Of a DNA stretch of 64,000 nucleotides, positions 1-11,559 are shown in pieces (the first letter of the stretch is position 1; every line of letters begins with the position of its first letter). The position numbers and the translations under genes were made by a program. This DNA comes from Dermatemys mawii. Lineage: Eukaryota; Chordata; Testudines; Dermatemydidae. The stretch spans positions 21,033,626 to 21,097,625 of the forward strand of contig ML677334.1 in assembly GCA_007922305.1 (NCBI GenBank), given 5' to 3'. The notes under the pieces are model-generated. The model had not been told where the DNA came from, searched no databases, and saw only the letters and a list, made by a program, of their open reading frames with translations.

Positions 1-782
1 GAAATAAAGATATCATAAACTAAAACAAATATTAGTTAGCATAGGCTCAGTTTGGGGGGAAGGGGAGTGTTGGGGGTTTTTTGGGGGGCGAGGGGTTATA
101 CTGATCTACTAAATAATAGCCAATAATTATCTGCTGTTTGTGTATTTAAAGTTATTTTGGTCTGGTTTACAGAAGTCATTATTTGAATTCCCAAAACATT
201 TTTAATGAATGATATTCTTTATCTTATCAATATAGTTAAATGCTTTAAAAATAAAATGTAGAGCTTCAGTAATAAACTATGAAATATTGTAAGAAACAAT
301 TGAATGCCTGTATATGTGGCAAAATAAGCATTAAGAGGATTTTAATGAAAATCTGAAACTTAAGTATATATGCTTATTGGAAGAGGATTAAACAGTTATC
401 TGGACCACTATTATTTTCCTAAATATGTTATCAAACGTACGCTGAGTATATACATTTATAGTCACAGTTTCTGGTATGATTGTGCAGTTTGTTAGACCTG
501 TAAAGGCACTAACTTCAGAATAATAAAGTGGTGTTTAAGCAAGATGACCATTAACTTTTTGTGAATTCATTATTTTCGAAGAATTTATGACCTTGTTTAC
601 ATAACATGTGAGGTTTTATATTTGCATCAGCTAAGTTGCAATATTTATGAAGTTTTTATGCTCAAGTAAGAAGCATTCCTCAAAGTGTCATTATATTGGT
701 CACCTTATGTAACAAGAGATTGGTTGTTCCCGTCAAAATCTAAGCCAAGCCAATTTGCTTTTAGTTGAGTCTTTCTACAAGA
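1..782. other. AT-rich intergenic sequence
   Basis: No gene, RNA or recognisable repeat seen. There is a G-rich patch at about 53-94. Confidence 0.6.
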
Positions 783-1088
783 ATGCTGAATGTTACTGAC
801 AGAGAAGCTAAGAATAATGGGAAAGGGATCACATGCTACTTGAATTAAGTGTGGTGAAGAAAGGGGTCATGAACCAGTGTAGTACAAGAGTATTAGATTT
901 CAAGAAAGCAGATTTGGGGAAAATGAAGAAATCTAGTGAACAAGGTGCAATGGAAGAAATTATTAAAATCCACTTGTGTGGAAGAGGGGTTAGGAATGCT
1001 AAAATACTATAATTAAGGTGCAACAGACTACAGTTCCTCTGAAGAAGAAGATTATGAGGAACAAGAAGTGGTCAATGCAGCTTCATAA
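783..1088 (+). pseudogene. Decayed coding relic with a Ser/Glu-rich end
   Basis: One plus-strand frame can be read for 102 codons with no indel but with six internal stops (TAA, TGA, TAG) before a last TAA at 1086-1088. The peptide is protein-like throughout: it opens MLNVTDREAKNNGKG, has a basic/aromatic middle (RNLVNKVQWKKLLKS) and ends in an acidic run with SSSEEEDYEEQE. Most stops could come from single transitions in Trp, Arg or Gln codons. I do not recognise the family; a retroelement or retroviral gag-like relic is one possibility. It is clearly non-functional. Confidence 0.4.
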
Positions 1089-1965
1089 GGACCTGTTCAA
1101 AGGTACAGTGAGTAAAAAAAGCTTTACTGTAAATGGAAAAGCATTGTGGGGACCACACCAGAATACATAGTCAAATAAGACTTTAAGAGAGTACACACAA
1201 ACACACACGCACATTCTCTTCATGATAGCAGAAGTGTTTTAAGAGTTAAGATTAATTACAGTGCTGTACGGGTTAATGGCAATACTAGAAAAAAATTAAG
1301 GCAATTAATAAATGGACTTAGATACCACACAGAGGGGCCTCTTTAAAGCCAAAAATCAGCAAGGTACTTAAGAACATGCCTGACTTCAAGTGTCATTCGG
1401 ACTGCTCACATTCTTAAAGTTATGTACATGCATATGTACATCCCTTCTGAATCAGCATCTAGATACCCAAGAATGATTGACTATTCTAAAAGAATGAGCT
1501 GGGATTGTTGGGGGTCTTTTCATCTATCATTTAAAAGAAAAATACCTTGGGAAATTAGAAAGTGACAACAAGCATGTACAAATAGATCTTCATTAAAAAT
1601 AACAGGTGCAGGAAATACACATCTCAGTGCGTCCAGATGTTATGCATCTTGAGCTGTTAAGGAATTAGCTCACAAAGGGTTTGTCCATGTGAGAGGGTGT
1701 AAATTACAGCGCCTGTTAGGGTATTTTGCATTAGCAGTTCCTTGTGGACCCTGGTGATCCACAGTGAAAGTTCCCTAGCGCATACTAATGCAATCCTGTT
1801 TCAAACAGAAGTATGTTAATGCACACTAAGGAGTTTTTATTGTGTGCCAACAGGATCTGCACATCATACCAGTTAGTGTGCCCCAAATTAGTGCCCACTG
1901 GAATTTACACCACTAGTGCAAACTAGTACACTGGGTAGATGAGCCCAAATTTACTGAACTACTGA

Positions 1966-2400
1966 GAATTACTTTTCGAAAAGTCACTGATGATTGGGGA
2001 GGTGCCTAAAGATTGGGGGAAAGCAAATGGGGTACAGAAGTTATAAAGAAAAAAACCGTAATCAGGGGAGGAGTGATTCAGTTGAATTGAACCTCTGTCC
2101 CTAGTAAAATAATGAAACAAATAAGGGGACAGTCCATAAACAGAGAGAGGATACTGTCACCAAAAGAAACAAGCAATGTGTGGGAATGAAGAACAAATCC
2201 TGGCAAACAAACCTTTTTTTAAAACCTCTTCATTAATAGGCTGTGGAAGGTATAGAGTGCATAAATGGAATTTGTGGCTAATACCCAATAGAGAGTTGTT
2301 GAACACTCTTAGGGGCAGAGAAATAATACAGAAGAACCTAGAAGAGTGGAAACGTGGACCAAAATCCTGCAAGCGTTTACACGCACTCTTAAATTTATGA
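1966..2400 (+). mobile_element. CR1-like LINE reverse-transcriptase relic
   Basis: Plus-strand translation near 2000-2040 gives a VPKDWGKANG-like block and near 2160-2215 a GNEEQILANKPF-like block, both in the order found in the palm/fingers region of CR1-type reverse transcriptases. Frames are broken by stops and small shifts. The part after 2300 (LEEWKRGPKSCKRLHAL) resembles the later segment of the same domain. It is an old inactive copy; assignment rests on remembered family patterns and is moderate. Confidence 0.45.
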
Positions 2401-4816
2401 ATAGGCAGGGGACTACCTGTACTTAAAGTGAAATGTGTGTAAGTCTCTGCAGAATCAGGGCCGTGATTTGTGGATCAAGGATGTTGAGCAAATTCTGCCC
2501 ACCCACATGTATCAAAAGCCCTAAATATTCCAGAACCAGTACAAATTCACTATCTGACAGCAAGAAGGAGGTGAGACGCTTGTGCTGGAGGGCTGTGTCT
2601 GGACATTTTGTAGCTCTGTGGGGCTCTCTGTGCTGTAATCCAAGGGGAGGGGGGATGACTGAGGGATTGAATTGACCCACTTGCCAACTATTGCCAAGCC
2701 TACTGCATCCCTGAGGAGAAGTGTACGAAGGGTGATATTTTTATTCACGTACCCTATTACCATGCAGCTATTGAACCATTCGTTTCTGGGTACATCCATT
2801 ACCAGAGAGAGACAAACAGGCTGGAGGCAAATCATAGAAGTGATACAAAATGACTGTAGTAAAACATAGATTAATCTATAAGGAAAAACGTAAAAAAATA
2901 AATACTGGATAGCTAAGGTGAGCAACAAGAATGCGGGAACAGAATGCATGCCTACAGATACGTGGAAAGTCTAAACACCAGAGAGGGAGGGGCATTGTTT
3001 GGAGTGATGCAAAACTAGGTGAAATGGGGATTAATTAAAAAGAAAAACTGGATTAACACAGAAAATTTCCTGACACAGAGATCTGTGACTTGCCAGGAAC
3101 TTGCTGGAAGTCCCCTGCCTGCACACATTTAACACTTGGCTGGTTAAAGTATTAGAAAATAGATTATAGAAACTATTTCTGAACTGGCCCCTTGGGGTTT
3201 TGAATTAAGTGTTTTCCTTAAATGTGTGGGATTTTGTGACATCATGCAACAATGGCATGTTCTAGAGATTATTCTGGCCTTGTGAGAAAGGCAACATCAA
3301 GACAAGAATTTGGCTTTTACCATGGTTACATATGATCTTCGGTTCCTTTTAGAAAAGACAATATGCAAACATATCAAAACTCCTGTTATATTGGGCCTGA
3401 TCTAAAGCCCTTTGTAATCAATAGAAAAACTCCTTGACTTCAGTGTATTCTGGATTAGGCCCATTGTTAAATTGTACGTGAAAACCCACACACACACAAA
3501 TAATTCCCTTCCTAAGAGACAGAGTAACATCTGTCCCAATCTGGGATCTCGCTAGGGAATGAGTGGGCCCTGCAGCTTTTGTATTTGCTATAAGCATGGA
3601 ACCATTTTGCAATGCAAAATCTACAGTGACTTTTATCAGAACCAATGAAACTTGAAATACAAGCAAAATGGATATAATCCTAGAGATGGGCTCGAACCCT
3701 AAAATTCAGATCTGGATCTTGAATACTGCACAGTTTGCGGTATTTTGATCTGAGGGTTTGATTTGGACCCATCTTGATCTGTGACAATAAGAGGACACTT
3801 GCATGTGTAGGCAAATCTGCTTCATGTTATGAACTGTGGCACGCGTGGGCACTTGGAATTGCAATATTTGGCTAGTGCTGGTAAAAGACGTGACTGTTGT
3901 CAAAACAATTGGCAGTGCTTGTATTCCTTGCCATGCCAGTAGAGCTTATTATATTCTGCAGCAGAGCATAAATATGATTTGGAGTGTCTGCGTTTCAGGA
4001 CTCATTGTGAATTATAGCTGCGGCTAGCCCTTGTTACACTTATGACAGACCTCAAATGGGACAAAAGTGCTGGCAAGTCTGTTAGCATTTCTGATGTAAG
4101 CCAAGTTGTTGAGAGGTTTACATACTGTCACACAGCAGTAAAATAATCACTCTGGTATAGTAATTAACTTTGAAGTTCTTAGTCCAGGATCAAATTTTAT
4201 ACCCAAAGAAAAAGGCTATGCAATTTTAAAATAATATCAAATAAAAGGCTTATTAGATAGGGACTCCTTTTATCTCATATATTTTTAAATGAGACTGACA
4301 CATTTGTTTATATCTGTCCAGAGGACAAAATGGCTTAGAGGGAATTAATAATGGGGTTTAGACTTCATTACCTCTATGTCACTGCTTATTATCAAGGCAA
4401 GGCGGGTAGTGACCAAAAGCTGCTATGCCACCTTGAGTAACAATACTAAACTTTTCATACATTAGGAAGGTTTGGGACCTGGTCATCGTATAGATAGTAA
4501 ACAAAATAACAGGTGCTTCAGGAAAGTGTGGTGATTGTTCCAGTATAGATTGCCACTTGCTAAATAATGTCTCATTGTGTTAAGGGGGCACTAAGTGTTT
4601 ACTGAATGACACAAAATCGAGTTTAGAAAAGTTCACACTGCAGTTTCAAATGGATATTATTGTTAATAGTTCATAATATGATAGCACCCTCAGTGTTGTA
4701 GACACTGAATAGACAAATGCAAAGAGCTTATTTTCTGTACTGCTATTAATTTCCTTCTCCAAATTGTTGTTCAGTAATGCTGAGCGCTAACAGTACCTGC
4801 ATTTCATTCCAGAGGT
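2401..4816. other. Intergenic sequence, no supported gene
   Basis: Short open frames on both strands between 2423 and 2949 overlap each other, lack splice context and show no domain. The remainder is AT-rich. A possible old repeat begins near 3685 but I cannot assign it. Confidence 0.5.
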
Positions 4817-5075
4817 GAACATAAGAAAGGCCATACTGGGTCAGACCAAAGGTCCATCTAGCCCAGTATCCTGTCTACCGACAGTGGCCAGTGCCAGGTG
4901 CCCCGGAGTGAGTGAACCTAACAGGTAAAGATCAAGTGATCTCTCTCCTGCCATCCATCACCCCCCTCTGACAAACAGAGGCTAGGGACACCATTCCTTA
5001 CCCAGCCTGGCTAATAGTCATTAATGGACTTAACCTCCGTGAATTTATCCAGTTCTCTTTTAAGGTGGCTGCTTT
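4817..5075 (-). mobile_element. CR1 LINE 3' end fragment
   Basis: The stretch starting GAACATAAGAAAGGCCATACT and continuing through the GGTCAGACCAAAGGTCCATC block is a very common reptile CR1 end, read here from its 3' terminus. The element's coding strand is minus and it is 5'-truncated near 5075, as CR1 copies usually are. It has moderate divergence from the form I remember. Confidence 0.7.
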
Positions 5076-5453
5076 TCTTCCAGTGATAGGCAAAGTGATT
5101 TTCTTATTAAATACAAAATCCTAGCATTAATGCACTGTTAAGCTTCAAATAACATGTATGCAAATGTCAGGCGATTCCTAAAGTTAAGGCTGCTTCTTTT
5201 ATTTATTCACTCCATGGCAACAAAAATAAAAACCCCTACGTAACGTAAAATGTGGACAAGATACTTTTGCAAGAGCAACATTATCTGTTAGAAAGTTCTG
5301 ACTTTTGCATGCTTGATATTTCTACTTGAGCATTTCAGTAAACAATAGTCTTTTGCATTTTGTTTCTTTAGATTGTTGAAGAACAGAAAAAAAAAATCCA
5401 GAACTATTTTTCTGGGGGGAGCATTGCCTTCATCTTTGTAAGTTTCTTCATCT

Positions 5454-5600
5454 AGAGCAGTGGTTGAGCGACCCCTTTTTGCAAAACCCCGTGCTCACGC
5501 GACCCAGGTGTGTCTGCCGAAATGCCACCGAACTGAATCTTGCCGCTTTTGGCATTCACGATCCCCCTCCCGCCCCTCCCGAGCTACCATGTGTTAAAGG
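5454..5600 (+). mobile_element. hAT-like terminal fragment
   Basis: The sequence begins AGAGCAGTGGTTGAGCGACC, a variant of the CAGTGGTTCTCAA terminus shared by the elements at 14591 and 12455. No matching right end is visible, so the boundaries are approximate. Confidence 0.35.
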
Positions 5601-5832
5601 CTCTATGATGGAGCAGCCTTCTTGTCCTCTATGGTTCATGAGCACCATTAATTCCAAGTGCAGAGATTCTAAAAACACTTTAATTGAGATGTTCAGAAGT
5701 CATCTATCCTTAATTGGCATAAGTTCTTTAATACAGAACCTGTATTGGCCTGTGATATTTTTACAAGTTCCTCCGGTTCCCACAATGGAGTAGGCAGGCC
5801 ATTATGTAAAGTCCTGAACAAACCCACTTAAA

Positions 5833-6100
5833 GGGTTATATCTACACTGCAATTAGACACCATGCCAGCTGACTTACGCTTGCTGGTCTCTGGCTGCGGA
5901 ACTGCGGTGTAGACGTTCTGGCTTGGGCTTCAGCCCAAGCTCTGGGATCCTCCCACCTTGCAGGATCCTAAAGCCCAACTCCCAGCCCAAGCCGGGATAT
6001 CTACACTGCAATTAAACAACTCCACAGCCTGAGCCCCATGAGCCTGACATCAGCTGGCACGGGCCAGCTGCGGGTTTTTAATTGCAGTGTAGACATACCC
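5833..6100. mobile_element. Foldback non-autonomous transposon
   Basis: The left end GGGTTATATCTACACTGCAA and the right end TTGCAGTGTAGACATACCC are inverted copies, and the interior repeats the motif again in both orientations (GTGTAGACGTTC near 5910; TCTACACTGCAATTAAACA near 5999). The internal pair GGCTTGGGCTTCAGCCCAAGC also folds back. This 'GTCTACACTGCAATT' family is common in turtle DNA. No open frame is present; it would have been mobilised in trans. Confidence 0.65.
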
Positions 6101-6246
6101 AAAGTGCTTAAGTCCTTTAAAAGAAGATAGTTGTGGGCAACTTAAATGAAGCAGTTAGCTGCATCCTTCCATTAGCAACAAAAGATCTTGCTATTTTGGG
6201 ACTAATGAAATGAACAGGTAAGACACATTTTTTTCTAAATGCAGCT

Positions 6247-6642
6247 GTTATTCTTCGAGTGATTGCTCGTGTATTCCACAGTAGGTGTGCGTGCTCGCCA
6301 CGTGCACCAGTGCCAGAAGTGTCACACGACTTAAAACCCAGGCACTCTAACTAACTGAACTAACTTGAAAAACTAAGTCCCTACAGGTACTAGAAGAAAT
6401 GCTAGGGCCGAGCTGCAGCAATGCTGGAGCTGCAAAGTTCCGATGCACCTTCACTGGCGGCAAGAAGGAACTGAGGGTAGGGGAGCACACAGTGCCCCTG
6501 ATAGTGTGCCAGGACAAAGCCAATTCAGGGGTTGCCCGGGGGGGTGCATTCTCCCTACGGGTACTGCTCAGGGAAAACCTTCAGGCACTGGTGCATGTGG
6601 CGAGCATGCACACCTACTGTGGAATGGACATGAACAACTGTC
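6247..6642. mobile_element. Inverted pair of DIRS-type terminal repeats
   Basis: The block at about 6251-6330 (TTCGAGTGATTGCTCGTGTA, then CCACAGTAGGTGTGC and GCCACGTGCACCAGTGCC) recurs inverted at about 6560-6640. Outer ends face outward and about 220 bases lie between the arms. These resemble the inverted terminal repeats of DIRS retrotransposons. No coding region lies between the arms, so it is a non-autonomous or internally deleted copy. Confidence 0.5.
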
Positions 6643-7860
6643 TTTTTTCAGTAGTCAAAGTGAACCTTTTCTGATCAGAATATATGGGCAAAATGTGTCA
6701 TCCTTTCCTAATGTTCTCATTATATAAAATAGTGTAACCAAGTCTGCTGAAAATTTCTTGTACGGAAAATTCTCAAACAAATTCCTTTTGAGTTGGAAAG
6801 TTTTGAAAAACTTGAAAAAGGAGGATCCGAATAGAAATTGGAATTCAGCTTTATCTGTAGCAGATCTTGGTGCATACTATATAGTTACGATCAGCTTTTA
6901 GACCATTTGGCGTCTTTCTAGATGAAACATCTGTAAATTACTCATTGTCAGTAACAGATTGGGGGAACAACAAGATGAGATACATGATTTGAATTTGGTC
7001 TTCAATGGAACCTCCTTGCTTGTTGTTTCTAAATATTTGGATGATCTAGGAACAACTGGGAGGCCCTGGTCTGTTTCCAGTTCAGTGGCATGAGGGTTTT
7101 GTGCATTAACATTTCTGTTAATTCAACAAAAGTATGTTGAAATTCTCATTGTGGTAGACGATCCTGCTTAGGCAAAAAGAGCACTTTCTTCCATTTTTTA
7201 TTATTGTATTTTATTTGGTCATAAGCAGATTTTCAGACTATACTAGCAAATCAGATAGCATATAATGTAAAATTAGCAACATGAGAAAATCCTCATCACT
7301 GCTCATTACTCACATTTTCTGATGAATTTTGTTCATTGAAGTGGCTTTTGCATTTTTTATGTCGGCAAAGAGGTGATTTCCCCTTCAGCTAATCCTTTAG
7401 ATAGTCAGTAGATAATTATAAAATTGAAATGCTAATGTGCTACTTAGCATTTTTGGGTTGTGAACTACATAAGTAGGTAGGTTCATAGGGCGATTTGGGA
7501 ATGAGTTGTTAAAGCCAGGACAGCTCTGAAACGTTATAAGATAAATGTTTGAATGCAACTTTTCTAATCACAAAAGCATGGCATGCATGGGGAAACAATC
7601 TTCAAATGTTTCTGTTCAGGCATTTGAACTTCAGACTTTCAAAGTGGCAGAAGGTGATCCCTCCATCCAAATTGCACAATGACATGGTAGCTATGATCAT
7701 CTGAGTTTATAAAATGCTACCAGCCAGAAGATAGACATAAACATCAACAAAATCCTGCATGTTGGGAGAAGAAAATCTATCATGCAGTGTTAAAGTTCGC
7801 AAAGTAGTAATGTCCTTGAAGAGAACACCTTAAATTCTTAGGCACAAAGAGAGAGGTACA
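6643..7860. other. Intergenic sequence
   Basis: AT-rich; no gene or repeat that I can name. Confidence 0.55.
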
Positions 7861-7861
7861 T

Positions 7862-8210
7862 CACATAGGGAGTGAGTGCCAGGTGGGATCAGACCTGTGG
7901 TCCATTTACTATCTTGTCTCTGACACTGGCAAATATGTGCTGCTTTAATAGGTTATGTGCTCGAAGCTGTGGTCAGCTGCTTGAACCCTGAATCCCTAGG
8001 ACTTATATCCCTTCTTTTAAAATACATCACACCTCTACTCCTTACCCCCCCACACACACCACTCCCGCTGTCTAATTTAGCTGGATATTCTCCTGACTTA
8101 TAAAAACACTGAATACTTTTTTGATTCCTACTAAGCCATTGTCCTCGATGATACCTGTTGACAATTAAATCCCACAAGTTAAGGATATACTGCATCTATT
8201 TTTTAAAGTA
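7862..8210 (-). mobile_element. Diverged CR1 fragment
   Basis: The order of blocks (GTGCCAGGTGGGATCAGACC, GGTCCATTTACTATCTTGTC, CTGACACTGGCAAATATGTGC) follows the same CR1 end as at 4817, but with much more divergence. Strand follows from the same orientation. Confidence 0.5.
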
Positions 8211-8215
8211 GTGTC

Positions 8216-8370
8216 ATAAAGGAATGGCCGTCCCCTACCTGAATTGTGTACTGGGATGGGACAGCTGGGGTCAGTGTGTGGGTGCTGGATGGTGTTGGTG
8301 GTCCGTACCATTCAGGAGGTCTAACTAGATGACCTGGCGGTCCCTTTTGGCCTTAAATTCTATGAAAATT
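8216..8370 (+). mobile_element. CR1 3' terminus with ATTCTATG tail
   Basis: AACTAGATGACCTGGCGGTC, then CCTTTTGGCCTTAAATTCTATG is the classic CR1 3' end that finishes in the octamer ATTCTATG. The coding strand is plus. Only the last part of the element is present. Confidence 0.65.
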
Positions 8371-8449
8371 CTTCTGAATTCTTTTCAACAGCACATCCCT
8401 AGCTCTCAATTTTAGGTATTTAGGGCCCCATTCACGTAGTATCTGGGCA

Positions 8450-8615
8450 CCTGACAATCTGCAATGTATTTTCCATCGCAGAAGCCATGTGAGGCAACCT
8501 ACTATGATCCTCATTATCCAGGCGTGGAGTTAAGACACACAGAAGGGAAGGGACTAGCCCAATGTCATTTTAAATGTCGATAGCAGAGCACCGACTTGAA
8601 TCTAGGTAGCCCAGG
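8450..8615 (+). mobile_element. MIR-like SINE relic
   Basis: A degenerate series of the MIR core is recognisable: TCCTCATTATCCAGGCGTGG, then AGGGAAGGGACTAGCCCAAT and a GACTTGAATCTAGGTAGCCCAG block. It is old and diverged. Confidence 0.5.
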
Positions 8616-9335
8616 TCGTAGGTTAGCTGAAGGGTGGCCATACGAAAGTGTCAACTTGTTGACACATGTTCATATAATAACCTGTGTCTCTGTGCATAGA
8701 CGTTATGCTCTTCATAGTGAAACATCCACTGAGACCAATGGGAGATCTGTCTGCTTGCAAAATAAAGGGAGTGTGTGCCTGCTTTGAAAAGACTCTCTTT
8801 TCTGTGTGGCCATTGACTGAAATCTGCACATGCTTCTTATTAAGAATAAGTCTTGGATATTACTAATAAAACAGATACATTAAACTCAACTTCGTATCAC
8901 TATCAGCTGGTTCAATGACATGTCTTTTGGCAACATTAGTCTTTCTGAGATTATGCTTTGGAGGAGTTTCTGATTGTCTGATGTCTTTATGTGATTCCAT
9001 TGCTGGTGCTGTATTAAACGTGGCAGTGTAGGATTTCCTGAACTCTCATTGAACTCAACATATCAGAGTGGTGGTGGTGGTGGTGTCTTTTCTCAAGTGG
9101 AAAGCCTGGGATGACCAATTATGCAGAAAAACCTTGACATCCCCCCATCAGTATTGGTATTAGTAATAGATGAATGTATAATGAATATATGGAGAGCTAA
9201 TGAGGACTCAGAAAAATGTAGTGGTCTTGTATGAATGGCTGGGTGTCTTTCCTCTGTATTGCTGCAAAAAGGTACATGTACCAAGAGAACTTCCTGCGGG
9301 AAACTGACTCCTCAGGAAGCCTGATGAATCTGCAA
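8616..9335. other. Intergenic sequence with a short GTG repeat
   Basis: A (GTG)n run lies at about 9069-9085. Nothing else is recognised. Confidence 0.5.
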
Positions 9336-9375
9336 TTCATTCATACAGATTTCTCTTCATTCATACAGATTTCTC
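9336..9375. repeat. Perfect 20-bp tandem duplication
   Basis: The unit TTCATTCATACAGATTTCTC occurs twice head to tail (9336-9355 and 9356-9375). Slippage is the simplest cause. Confidence 0.95.
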
Positions 9376-9899
9376 ACTAAATCTGCCCATAACTTTCTGT
9401 GGGAGGCTGAATCCCTCAGTTCTTCTTTGAAAAGTGTCCCTGTGGGTACAGGTGATTGCCTGTAATCGGAGAGCTGTAGTAGCAGTGCTTGGTTGGATCA
9501 CACATGTGCTGTCCCCGTCTCATGCTGCTTCAGGTGGCTACTTAGTGCCATGTAACCCTCATCCCATTCCTTCTCTGCCGCTTGGCTTGAGTCATAGCAC
9601 TTAACAGCACCTCTGTACTTTAATCTAGCTAGTCTAGTTATTTAGTGACTAGTTCATTTTTGGCTAGTTTATAATTACCTCTCCTTCACTGTTTATTTTA
9701 TTTCTTTTTTTAAAAAAAAAACTTTTTTATCTTATATTAGGATATTAAGTTTCAATTGTTAATGAACCTTTAGTTTAGCTTATTGTCCTCCCCCATGGGA
9801 GAAAACCCTTCTCTGAGGGGCATGGCCGGCTCCCCGGATTTTAAACGCTCCTTTACATGCAGACTCTCTATCCCACTCTCTGACGGACATTAACAATGT

Positions 9900-10650
9900 G
9901 TCCACTGCCTTGGCGAGACATTCATCCCACAGAAGTGCTCACTCTGCCAGAACCTTGAAAGCCTGAGCCAGAAAGGCGAGAGACCTGTAATTGAAACTCC
10001 TTATGATGGAGGAGTGTCTGCACTTCGCATCTGATCCTGGATCATGGACAACTCCCCGCATGCCAGTCTCCCACGGCAGCCTCTGACAGAGGCTCCCTTT
10101 CACAGGCTCAAGCAAAAGAGCACTCCACCAATAAGGCAACTAAAAAGCAGACAAAGAGTTCCCCACCTCAGCAATCCACCAAGAAACAGCATTCTCAAAC
10201 TCAGCAGACCCTATCGGCACCAACTGCACTGGGACCTTCCATCTCTGAAGGACCATCTGGTATTGTGGGCCACTGCACAAAGACAAACCTTAAGCAGGCT
10301 AGCTCGGTCAAGCACAGCAATGGGAAAGTGAAACCCTCTGCGTCAGTACCTGTGGAGCCGATGAGGCACTCAGCGCCGAGTAACTCGACATCACTTCAGG
10401 CTGTGGTGCCACTTTCTGTCTCCGCAGCACCCAGAGCCCTATCCTCAGCACCAACAACTGCACCCCAGGTGTCGGTACCAACAACAACACCTTCGTCCAT
10501 ACCAGTGCTCTTGGTGCCACTGCTATTCCTTCACCACAAGAATCTCTTAGGCTTCTCAATGCCAGACTGTCCTCTCCTCGGTATCAACCTCATTCCAGCA
10601 GGCTCCATACAAGCCATCTTACCACACCATCTAGATTTGCTTTTCAAGGG
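9900..10650 (+). pseudogene. DIRS gag-like region (broken)
   Basis: Around 9930-10040 a frame reads CSLCQNLKA then ARKARDL, followed by a long Ser/Pro/Thr-rich stretch split over two frames (10044-10331 and 10265-10654). Low-complexity Ser-Pro sequence after a small Cys motif is usual for the DIRS gag. The frame change and stops show decay. The segment 10660-10880 between it and the polymerase part reads as more of the same element without a clear domain. Confidence 0.5.
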
Positions 10651-10884
10651 ATGAGGACGACGAGGATGAAGGAGAAATCTACTCCTCTCATCATTCTTCA
10701 CCTCCCCATATATCTGCCGGATTAGGTCCATTGTAACAAAGGGACTATCACCTGGGACCTGAAACTCAGAACTGGTATGGACACCCTTGGGTGTCACTAC
10801 CCATGCCTTTCCCACCACAGCTATACTAGGACCCGGGGGCAGCATACCACTGCCGATGCACTAAGCAGAAAATTTTCCCAAGAC

Positions 10885-11420
10885 TACGGAATATAGTCAA
10901 ACAGTGGGAGTCCCCAACTGTAGACCTCTTTGCAACAACTCAAAATGCCAAGTGCCCACATTTCTGCTCCAGAGTGGGATTGGGTTCCTGTTCCCTGGGC
11001 AATGTTTTTCTCGTCAAATGGGACACCTTCCCTCTGGTCCCTCTTCTAGCCTAGGTCATACACAAGATCAGTACAGACAACTCTAGAGTCATCTTAATCA
11101 GGGCTGGCTCCAGCTTTTTTGCCACCCCAAGCGGAGAAGGAAAAAAAAAAGAAACCTCAAGTTGTGGACCTGCCGCCAAAACGCCTCTGCCGGATGAAGA
11201 TGCTGAGAGGGAGTCGCTGCTGAAATGCCACCAACAGAAGCGGAGCGCTGCCCCAATTAGGAACGACATGCCGACCCTCAGTGTTCGCTATCCCAAGCAT
11301 GGGCCTGGGGGGCTGGTGCCTGGAGCCGGCCCTGATCTTAATAGCCCCCATGTGGCCCAGACAAAAGTGGTTTCCTTACTTCCTAAAGATGGCCATGTGC
11401 CCCTCTTCCTCTTCTACCTC
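10885..11420 (+). pseudogene. DIRS reverse transcriptase/RNase H relic, split by a hAT insertion
   Basis: A plus-strand frame gives ESPTVDLFATTQNAKCPHFC near 10907-10966, then KISTDNSRVIL near 11064-11096. The frame is broken by the element at 11099-11334 and resumes as LIAPMWPRQKWFPYFLKMA near 11335-11392. The VDLFA motif and the later APxWPRQxWFP block are typical of DIRS polymerases. Removing the insertion and one copy of its 8-bp target duplication brings the two halves together, which confirms the order of events. Confidence 0.65.
11099..11334. mobile_element. hAT-like MITE nested in the DIRS element, with perfect 8-bp target duplication
   Basis: The ends are inverted: CAGGGCTGGCTCCA at the left and TGGAGCCGGCCCTG at the right, differing at one base. 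The direct repeat ATCTTAAT flanks it at 11091-11098 and 11335-11342. Eight-base duplications and CAGGG termini point to the hAT superfamily. The interior has TTTTGCCACCCCAAGC and no transposase. A second copy is at 28891-29082. Confidence 0.9.
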
Positions 11421-11559
11421 TTCTCCTCTCCTAGTATGCAGTCCAGGTTCCCTACCCAAATCTGGGTTCAGAGAAAGTACGGGACATTCGTAGACCAACT
11501 ACTCAACATACATACCTGCACAGCGGGAAATGTTTCAATACCTGGTGTCAAAATAGACA

